From assembly GCA_964448935.1 (NCBI GenBank), contig CAYVBE010000126.1, forward strand, positions 1-12,390: a stretch of DNA of 12,390 nt. Direction: 5' to 3'. How positions within the stretch are numbered: the stretch's first letter is position 1; every line of letters begins with the position of its first letter. Made by a program: the position numbers and the translations under genes. This DNA is from CAYVBE01 sp964448935. Lineage in GTDB: Bacteria > Planctomycetota > Brocadiia > SM23-32. The notes beneath the pieces were generated by a model. It ran no database searches, had not been told where the DNA came from, and was given only the letters and a program-made list of their open reading frames with translations. Below, one piece after another: positions 1 through 5,703 of the stretch.

Positions 1-85
1 AAGTTAATCTACCCAAAACGGGAGCCGGCTTTCCTCTTTTTGTCGAAAGTCGAGTCAAACACTGGCCGACACGGGGAGCGATCGC

Positions 86-2485
86 ATGAGCGACAGAGGC
101 TGGAGCGTGACGGACGAGGAGTACCTGGCGGCGCCCGCGGCCGCGGTGCTGGCATTTCACGGCATCTACCCGCAGGGGAAGCAGGGCTGCATCGAGATGC
201 TCCACCACGGGGAGCGCATCGCCACCTGCGGGCAGGTGCGCCCCCACCCGCGCCGCTGGCGGTCGGAGAGCCATTCGGAACTGCAAAAGCGCTGCGCCGA
301 CCCCGCCGGCTGCGCCGTGGACGTCCGGGTCACTCAGCCGGCGTTGAATCTATCATATTCAGTTCGATTGCAAGGAGATGGGGAAGCGGTTGTCCTGACG
401 GTGGAACTGGATGAGCCGTTGCAGGCCGAAGACGATGCGGGCTTCAGCCTGGAACTCTACCCGCCGGCTTTCTACGGCAGGACGTTCCACTTGGACGGTG
501 CCTCCGGGGCCTTCCCGCGCGATCCGGTGCGGGCCGCGGGCCGGGGACCGGACTGGCACCCGGTGGCGCTGCCGATGGCCTCGGGCCGGCGCGTTTCGAT
601 CGCCCCCGAAGACCCCGAGCGCCGCATGGCGATTGAGGGTGTGGGCTGCGAGATAGCGCTGCTCGACCCGCGCAGGGGCGATGATGAGGAGTGGTTTCGC
701 CTCTGCACCAGCATCGAGCCGGGCGCATCGGGGCGCGTCGCCGAATGGCGCATCACGCCGCACCAGATTGCCGGCTGGCGCCGGCAGCCGGTCGTCTGCG
801 TCTCGCAGGTGGGATACCATCCTGACCAGCGCAAGCGCGCTGTGATCGAGTTCGACCGCCGGGAGGAGGACCTCGGGAGCGCGGCGCTCTACCGTGCCGA
901 TGAGGAGTCCGGCTGGGAGAAAGTCTCTGAGCGGCCGGTGGAGGACTGGGGATGCTGGCTGGCGTATCGCTATGGCACGTTTGATTTTACGGACGTTCGC
1001 GAGTCGGGCCTGTATCAACTGCGCTATCGGGGCCGGTGCGAGGGCCCCTTCCGCATCGGCGAGGAGGTTTACGACGAGGGCGTCTGGCAGCCGACCCTCG
1101 CGGCCTACCTGCCGGTGCAGATGTGCCACGCGGCCGTGTGGGACGGCTTCAGGCTCTGGCACGGGGCCTGCCATCTGGACGACGCGGTGCAGGCGCCGAC
1201 TTCGCATGAGCACTTCGACGGCTACCGCCAGGGCGCCTCCACCGACACGCCCTACGCGCCGTTCGAGCACATACCGCACCTCGACAGGGGCGGCTGGCAC
1301 GATGCCGGCGACACGGATCTGGCGGCCGGCTCACAGGCCGGCACCACCTACCCGCTGGTCCTTGCCTGCGAGGAATTCGCGCCGGACCTGGACCAGACCA
1401 CGGTCAAGCCGGACGAGCGACTGGTGCGGATGTATCTGCCGGACGGGGCGCCGGATATCCTGCAGCAGATCGCCTGGGGCGTCGAGTGCCTCCTGGGCGG
1501 CTATCGGGCGGTGGGGCACAGCTTCTGCGGCATAATCGCCGGGGACGAGCGGCCCTACTACCAGCGCGGCGAAGTTGCCACCATGACGGACAATCTCCTC
1601 TACGATGCTTCGCTGGCGGAAGATGAGGCAACCGGCACCCGATCCGGCCGTTGCGACGACCGGTGGGTCTTCACCAACCGGGACACGGCGCTGGAGTACA
1701 GAGTGGCGGCTGTGCTGGCGTCGGCCTCCCGCGTTCTGGCGCCGTATGACGATGATCTGGCGTCGGAGGCCCGCGAAACGGCGCTCCGCGCGTGGCGCTT
1801 CGAGCAGGACAACCCGCCCGTCCGGCACCGTGGAGGCTACGTCCCGCGAGATGTTGAGACCGAGGAAGTGATCGCCACGGTGGAGATGCTGGTCACCACG
1901 GGCGAAGGGGAATACGCGGAGCGCCTGGTCGCGCTGCTCCCGGTCATTCAGGAGCATGTTTCCCGCGTCGGCTGGGCGGCGGCCCGGGCCCTGCCCATGG
2001 TGGAAGACCAGGAATTCGAGGACGGTGTTCATGCGGCCCTCGCCGGATATGCCGGAAAACTGCAAGAGGAACTGGCCGGCAATCCCTTCGGCGTGCTCTG
2101 GCAGCCCCGCATCTGGGGCGTGGCGTGGCAGGTCCTCCAGTTCGCGCGACGGCATTACTATCTGGTGCGCGCTTTCCCCGACCTGTTCGACCGGGAGGAC
2201 CTGCTGTCCGTCCTCAACTACACCCTCGGCTGCCACCCGGGCGGGGGCCTCTCGCTGGTATCCGGGGTCGGGACGCGGTTCGTCACCCAGATGTTCGGTA
2301 TCAACCGCTCCAGTCGCTCCTACGTGCCGGGCGGCGTGGTGAGCGGGCCCAACCTGGTGCGGCCGCACTTCGTCGAGTACAAGCAGGACACGCCGTTCCT
2401 CTGGCAGCAGTCCGAGAACGTGATCGGCGGCGCGGGCAATTACATCTTCTGTGCGCTCGCCGCGCGGGCGCTCCTGGACGGTTGA
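86..2485 (+). CDS. GH9-like glycoside hydrolase with N-terminal Ig-like (CelD_N) domain, probably cytoplasmic
   Basis: The 799-residue protein probably hydrolyses beta-linked glucans or related oligosaccharides. Residues ~233-325 look like the Ig-like domain that precedes GH9 catalytic domains (CVSQVGYHPDQRKRAVIEF). The (alpha/alpha)6-type catalytic region follows from ~340. It has GGWHDAGD with D406 and D409 where GH9 enzymes hold the nucleophile-activating base, a C-terminal segment like the GH9 LGxNPxxxSxVTGxG stretch, and SENVIGGAGNY with E777 where the catalytic acid is expected. Residues 1-232 match nothing I recognise. There is no signal peptide, unlike most GH9 cellulases, so an intracellular oligosaccharide substrate is likely (inference). 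The start is supported by GGGGAG at 73-78, 7 bases before the ATG. An oxidoreductase gene follows after 58 bases. Family assignment is good; substrate is unknown. Confidence 0.82.
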   Translation: MSDRGWSVTDEEYLAAPAAAVLAFHGIYPQGKQGCIEMLHHGERIATCGQVRPHPRRWRSESHSELQKRCADPAGCAVDVRVTQPALNLSYSVRLQGDGEAVVLTVELDEPLQAEDDAGFSLELYPPAFYGRTFHLDGASGAFPRDPVRAAGRGPDWHPVALPMASGRRVSIAPEDPERRMAIEGVGCEIALLDPRRGDDEEWFRLCTSIEPGASGRVAEWRITPHQIAGWRRQPVVCVSQVGYHPDQRKRAVIEFDRREEDLGSAALYRADEESGWEKVSERPVEDWGCWLAYRYGTFDFTDVRESGLYQLRYRGRCEGPFRIGEEVYDEGVWQPTLAAYLPVQMCHAAVWDGFRLWHGACHLDDAVQAPTSHEHFDGYRQGASTDTPYAPFEHIPHLDRGGWHDAGDTDLAAGSQAGTTYPLVLACEEFAPDLDQTTVKPDERLVRMYLPDGAPDILQQIAWGVECLLGGYRAVGHSFCGIIAGDERPYYQRGEVATMTDNLLYDASLAEDEATGTRSGRCDDRWVFTNRDTALEYRVAAVLASASRVLAPYDDDLASEARETALRAWRFEQDNPPVRHRGGYVPRDVETEEVIATVEMLVTTGEGEYAERLVALLPVIQEHVSRVGWAAARALPMVEDQEFEDGVHAALAGYAGKLQEELAGNPFGVLWQPRIWGVAWQVLQFARRHYYLVRAFPDLFDREDLLSVLNYTLGCHPGGGLSLVSGVGTRFVTQMFGINRSSRSYVPGGVVSGPNLVRPHFVEYKQDTPFLWQQSENVIGGAGNYIFCALAARALLDG

Positions 2486-2543
2486 ACCAACCGCAATCGG
2501 CACATATGATCAGGATTGAGACTCTCACCAAAAGGGGGCGGAG

Positions 2544-3743
2544 ATGAAGCACAGGATTACGCTGCTGGGCACGGGGCTGATCGGCACGTTCTATACGGTG
2601 ACGCTCAACGGAGGCCGGGGCCTGGACCGCGTCCACGCGGTCTACTCGCGCACCGAGGACAGCGCGCGCTCGTTCGCCGAGCAATGGAGCATACCGCACT
2701 GGACCACCAGCCTGGAGGAGGCAGTGGGGCACCCCGAGACCGACGTGGTGGTCGTGGGCATTCCCAACCACCTGCACCTGGAGGCCGTGCGGGAGGCCGC
2801 CGAGGCGGGCAAGGCGGTCCTCTGCACCAAGCCGCTGGGCCGCAATGCCGAGGAGGCGCAGCAGGCCCTGGCGGCGGTTGAGGACGCCGGGGTGTTCGCC
2901 GGCTACCTGGAGGACCTGGTCTATACGCCCAAGACGCTGCGCTCGCTTCAGTCGGTCCGCGACGGAGCCGTCGGGGGCGTCCTCTGGGTGCGCTCCCGCG
3001 AGACGCATCCCGGCCCGCACAGTGCCTGGTTCTGGGACCCCGAGCTGGCCGGCGGCGGGGCGATCATTGACATGGGCTGCCACTGCGTCGAGATCGCGCG
3101 CAGCTTCGTCGGCAAGGGCAACCGACCGGTTGATGCCATGTGCTGGGCCGACACGCTGGTCCATCCCATCGAGTCCGAGGACCATGCGGTGGGGCTGGTG
3201 CGCTTCGAGAGCGGGGCGGTGGGGCAGTTCGAGGTGAGCTGGGCCTTCCGGGGCGGTATGGACCTGCGCGACGAGGTCAGCGGCACCGAGGGCACCATCT
3301 GGCTCAACCACTTCCTGCGCACCGGTTTCGAGGTGTTCACCAGCGGCGAGAAGGAGGGCTACGTGGCCGAAAAGGCCGAGCAGGAGACCGGCTGGCTCTT
3401 CCCCGTCGGCAACGAGGTGGTCGAACTCGGCTATGTGGACATGTTCCGGGATATGTTCAACGCCATGGACGAGGGCCGCGAACCGCGCGAGACTTTTTAT
3501 GACGGCTACGTGGTCAACGCCGTCCTCGACGCCTGCTACCGCTCCGCCGAATCGCGTGACTGGGAGCCGGTGGAGATCGAGGACTGGCGCGGCGGCAAAA
3601 CCGAGCGCATCAGCGTGCCGGTCTATGAGATGGACGGCAAGATCATCATCAAGGAAGAGCACATGCCCGACGGCCGCCTGAAACTGATCCTGAAGGACAA
3701 GGATACCGGCGAATTCACCGAGCGCGTAGTCGCCGCAGAGTAG
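2544..3743 (+). CDS. Gfo/Idh/MocA family NAD(P)-dependent oxidoreductase
   Basis: The 399-residue protein is a likely cytoplasmic dehydrogenase or oxidoreductase acting on a sugar, inositol or related polyol. The N-terminal Rossmann fold shows the dinucleotide-binding glycine motif GTGLIG (residues 9-14), and TKP at 95-97 replaces the usual EKP of the family, keeping the lysine. The C-terminal alpha/beta domain has DMGCHCVE at 176-183, corresponding to the family's DxGxHxxD motif with H180 as the likely catalytic histidine. Length is at the upper end of the usual 330-400. A purine-rich ribosome binding site (GGGGGCGGAG, 2534-2543) runs up to the ATG. It lies 58 bases after the GH9-like gene and 21 bases before the CCA gene, so all three may be co-transcribed. 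Pairing with a glycoside hydrolase suggests a role in sugar catabolism or modification (inference). The substrate cannot be read from the sequence. Confidence 0.9.
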   Translation: MKHRITLLGTGLIGTFYTVTLNGGRGLDRVHAVYSRTEDSARSFAEQWSIPHWTTSLEEAVGHPETDVVVVGIPNHLHLEAVREAAEAGKAVLCTKPLGRNAEEAQQALAAVEDAGVFAGYLEDLVYTPKTLRSLQSVRDGAVGGVLWVRSRETHPGPHSAWFWDPELAGGGAIIDMGCHCVEIARSFVGKGNRPVDAMCWADTLVHPIESEDHAVGLVRFESGAVGQFEVSWAFRGGMDLRDEVSGTEGTIWLNHFLRTGFEVFTSGEKEGYVAEKAEQETGWLFPVGNEVVELGYVDMFRDMFNAMDEGREPRETFYDGYVVNAVLDACYRSAESRDWEPVEIEDWRGGKTERISVPVYEMDGKIIIKEEHMPDGRLKLILKDKDTGEFTERVVAAE

Positions 3744-3764
3744 CCGTTCGTCCACCAGGTCCAC

Positions 3765-5123
3765 ATGCCTTCCATGCCCACAAACCGTCGCTATCGGCGC
3801 GCCGCGCGGATTGTCCGCCGCCTGCACGACGCCGGCTACCGCGCCCTGCTGGCGGGCGGCTGCGTGCGGGACATGCTGCTCGGCGTGGAGCCCAAGGACT
3901 ACGACATAGCCACCGACGCACGGCCTTCCGAGGTGATGGCGCTGTTCGAGAAGACCATCCCCGTCGGCGAACAGTTCGGCGTCTGCCGGGTGCGCCGCGA
4001 CGGGACGGAGTACGAGGTGGCCACCTTCCGAACCGAGTCCGGCTACGCCGACGGGCGGCACCCGGACGAGGTGGCCTTCTGCGACGCCCGGCGGGACGCC
4101 CTCCGGCGCGACTTCACCGTCAACGCCATGTTCTGGGACCCCGTCCAGGAGGAGCTTCTGGACTACGTCGGCGGCCGGGAGGACCTGGAGCGCGGGCTTA
4201 TCCGGGCCGTTGGCGACCCTCGGGAGCGCTTGGAGGAGGACCACCTGCGGCTGATCCGCGCGGTCCGCTTCGCCGTCCGGTTGGAGTTCGAGATTGAGCC
4301 AGAGACGCGGCAGGCGATGTGCGACCTGGCCCACACCATCCGGCTCGTCAGCGCGGAGCGCCTGCAGCAGGAGTTGAGGATCATCCTCACCGACCGCGAC
4401 CCGGCCGGGGCGCTCCGCCTGATGGACCAGGTCGGCCTGCTCGGTATGATCTTCCCCGAGATCGAGGACATGAAGGGCTGCGAGCAGCCGGAGAACTACC
4501 ACCCCGAGGGCGACGTCTTCGTCCACACCATGCTGACCGTGGAGAAGATCGGCCCGTATCCCGGCTTCGAACTCGCCATGGCGGCGCTTCTGCACGACGT
4601 CGGCAAGCCGCCCGCCGCCCGGAAGGGCGGGTCGAAGTGCTTTCCCAAGCACCTGCAGATCGGCGAGCGTATGGCGCGCCGCATCTGCCGGCGCCTCCGC
4701 CTGAGCAACAGCGAGACCGAGCGCATCTGCTGGCTCGTCGAGCGGCACCTGTACTTCAAAGACGCCCAGAACATGCGCGAGAGCACGCTCAAGCGCCTCT
4801 TCGTCGAGCCGGGGTTCGAGCAGCTGGCCGAGATCCACCGTGCCGACGCCCTGGCAAGCTGGGGCAACCTCGAGGACTACAACTACGTGATGGAGCAGCG
4901 CGAGCAGTTGACCGAGGAGGAAGTAGAGCCCCCACGCCTGGTCACCGGCGACGACCTGATAGAGATGGGCTACGCCCCCGGCCCGCTCTTCGGCGAAGTG
5001 CTGGAAGAAGTCCGCGACGCCCAGCTCGAAGGCGAAGTAACCACCGAGCAGGAAGCCCAAACCCTCGCCCGCCAAAAGGCCGAGGCTCTGACCTCAAACC
5101 AAAGAGGCGCAGAGAACGGCTGA
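3765..5123 (+). CDS. cca: CCA-adding tRNA nucleotidyltransferase (class II, poly(A) polymerase family) with HD domain
   Basis: The 452-residue cytoplasmic enzyme is expected to add or repair the 3' CCA end of tRNAs from CTP and ATP. The class II nucleotidyltransferase head shows GGCVRD at residues 31-36, the metal-binding DYD at 45-47 and RRDFTVNA at 114-121. A neck region EDHLRLIRAVRF follows, where the family reads EDxxRxxRAxRF and recognises the incoming base. An HD phosphohydrolase domain carries LLHDVGKP (H277, D278). Bacterial poly(A) polymerase I is the main alternative; the HD domain and compact length favour a CCA enzyme or a CC/A-specific relative. A second in-frame ATG at 3774 is equally possible, since no strong ribosome binding site decides between them. 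The last residues (NQRGAENG) are encoded by a copy of the dispersed repeat found downstream, so the tail is probably not the ancestral C-terminus. Confidence 0.88.
   Translation: MPSMPTNRRYRRAARIVRRLHDAGYRALLAGGCVRDMLLGVEPKDYDIATDARPSEVMALFEKTIPVGEQFGVCRVRRDGTEYEVATFRTESGYADGRHPDEVAFCDARRDALRRDFTVNAMFWDPVQEELLDYVGGREDLERGLIRAVGDPRERLEEDHLRLIRAVRFAVRLEFEIEPETRQAMCDLAHTIRLVSAERLQQELRIILTDRDPAGALRLMDQVGLLGMIFPEIEDMKGCEQPENYHPEGDVFVHTMLTVEKIGPYPGFELAMAALLHDVGKPPAARKGGSKCFPKHLQIGERMARRICRRLRLSNSETERICWLVERHLYFKDAQNMRESTLKRLFVEPGFEQLAEIHRADALASWGNLEDYNYVMEQREQLTEEEVEPPRLVTGDDLIEMGYAPGPLFGEVLEEVRDAQLEGEVTTEQEAQTLARQKAEALTSNQRGAENG
5099..5116 (+). repeat. Two 9-bp units of a dispersed period-9 repeat inside the end of the CCA gene
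   Basis: CCAAAGAGG followed by CGCAGAGAA, then ACGG. The second unit differs by two bases from CACAGAGAA in the array at 5448-5474, and the unit at 5404-5412 is again CGCAGAGAA followed by CGG. All three sites continue with CGG. The repeat codes for the last residues of the CCA protein just before the TGA at 5121-5123. Confidence 0.6.
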
Positions 5124-5165
5124 AGCGACCGGCGCGCCTTCCCAACGCTTGATACGGGCGATACT

Positions 5166-5301
5166 TGCCCTCCGCGCCTGTGGACATCTCGACATTGGGC
5201 GAAATCCAGCACATCCCGCCGCTCTCGCAGAACACCTGCTCCCCCTTGTCCAGCCACACGTCCACCGTCTGCAGCACCTCACCGCGAATGTCATACCGCA
5301 T
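5166..5301 (-). pseudogene. 5' fragment of an AIM24/TIGR00266-family gene
   Basis: Reading from an ATG at 5301 on the minus strand, the first ~45 codons give a sequence starting MRYDIRGEVLQTVDVWLDKG and continuing with ESGGMCWISPNVEMST. This matches the conserved N-terminus of the AIM24/TIGR00266 family, whose members are ~220-260 residues and read roughly MxYxIxGxxxxxVxxxLxxGExVxxExGxMxWMSxNVxMxT. A good ribosome binding site (GGGAGG, at 5308-5313 on the plus strand) lies 6 bases before the ATG. After about residue 45 the similarity stops; the frame stays open, but into the antisense of the CCA gene, and reads like GC-rich noise. I interpret this as the 5' remnant of a gene whose remaining ~80% was deleted. 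AIM24-like bacterial proteins have no settled function. A short expressed peptide cannot be excluded. Confidence 0.62.
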
Positions 5302-5307
5302 CGCCGA

Positions 5308-5313
5308 CCTCCC
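5308..5313 (-). promoter_or_regulatory. Ribosome binding site of the AIM24 fragment
   Basis: GGGAGG on the minus strand, followed by a 6-base spacer and the ATG at 5301-5299. Its survival shows that the fragment is the true start of a gene and not a random internal match. Confidence 0.5.
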
Positions 5314-5447
5314 GTGCCAGAATCTCTCAGCACCGCAAGTGCATCAGGAGACCACCAGCAAAGCGCAGGACGTTCAACCCGGCAGCCGGCGGCCCTGAGG
5401 CACCGCAGAGAACGGACTGTCCGGGTTCAACGAACAACGGCATTTGC

Positions 5448-5474
5448 CACAGAGAACACAGAGGACACAGAGAA
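5448..5474 (+). repeat. Three tandem 9-bp units, CACAGAGRA
   Basis: CACAGAGAA, CACAGAGGA and CACAGAGAA follow one another without interruption. A single diverged unit (CGCAGAGAA) lies at 5404-5412 and two more units at 5099-5116 inside the CCA gene. I associate this CACAGAG-type period-9 repeat with intergenic DNA of planctomycetes and some other environmental bacteria; that association is from memory. Confidence 0.7.
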
Positions 5475-5514
5475 CGGCGACGGCGTTCTGGGTCCAACGG
5501 CAAGACGGAAGCCG

Positions 5515-5537
5515 CCTGCCGTCTGCCGTCTGTCGTC
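5515..5537 (+). repeat. Tandem 7-bp units, TGCCGTC
   Basis: Three successive 7-mers read TGCCGTC, TGCCGTC and TGTCGTC at about 5517-5537, with a diverged unit just before. This forms the second block of the intergenic repeat patchwork. Confidence 0.55.
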
Positions 5538-5549
5538 CCTCCTTCCGCC

Positions 5550-5573
5550 GTTCATCCGCGTAAATCAGCGGCC
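5550..5573 (+). repeat. Dispersed intergenic repeat block containing ATCCGCGTAAATCAGCGG
   Basis: The segment contains an imperfect inverted pair, CCGCG and CAGCGG around TAAAT. It resembles a widespread intergenic motif of the form ATCTGCGTAAATCTGCGG that I recall from environmental bacterial genomes. Only one copy is visible here, so the repeat status rests on recall. Confidence 0.4.
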
Positions 5574-5592
5574 AGGACGCCGTTCGGCCGTC

Positions 5593-5628
5593 GTCCACGC
5601 GGTCCACAAAGTCAACCCCGTCCACCCG
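5593..5628 (+). repeat. Four tandem 9-bp units, GTCCACNNN
   Basis: GTCCACGCG, GTCCACAAA, GTCAACCCC and GTCCACCCG run in tandem, exactly 36 bp. The reverse strand reads (GTGGAC)NNN and translates as VDG-VDF-VDR-VDD. The period equals that of the CACAGAG array ~120 bp upstream although the sequence differs. Confidence 0.7.
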
Positions 5629-5703
5629 CCGATTGCAAAAGGCCCCGCATTTCGATAGCCTGCGTGCGATATTTGAAGATTCGTCTGCTACTCGCGTAGG
5701 AGT

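Larger units (their letters stand above)
5124..5703. other. Intergenic region with gene remnant and repeat patchwork, no intact gene
   Basis: This 580-bp stretch holds the AIM24 5' fragment (minus strand, 5166-5301). From about 5399 to 5630 it holds a run of short low-complexity repeat blocks of different kinds. Longer reading frames across it give peptides dominated by repeat translation, such as CVLCVLCG and VDGVDFVDRVD, and are not credible genes. I see no convincing terminator for the CCA gene and no convincing promoter for the NTPase gene. Confidence 0.7.

Noticed and set aside
2479..2493. Hairpin CGGTTG-AAC-CAACCG at the end of the GH9-like gene
   Set aside because: Short stem, overlaps the stop codon, no T-run; not a convincing terminator.
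1331..2503. 390-codon minus-strand frame opposite the GH9-like gene
   Set aside because: Antisense shadow of a well-supported gene; no domain or ribosome binding site.
2301..5075. Open reading frame of 924 codons on the minus strand
   Set aside because: It lies antisense to the Gfo/Idh/MocA and CCA genes and part of the GH9-like gene, all of which have clear family motifs. Its protein is rich in low-complexity A, G, L, V, H and D as expected from antisense of GC-rich genes, and shows no motif.
5448..5628. Possible CRISPR array
   Set aside because: The repeats are 7-9 bp tandem units without spacers of constant length, unlike CRISPR repeats.
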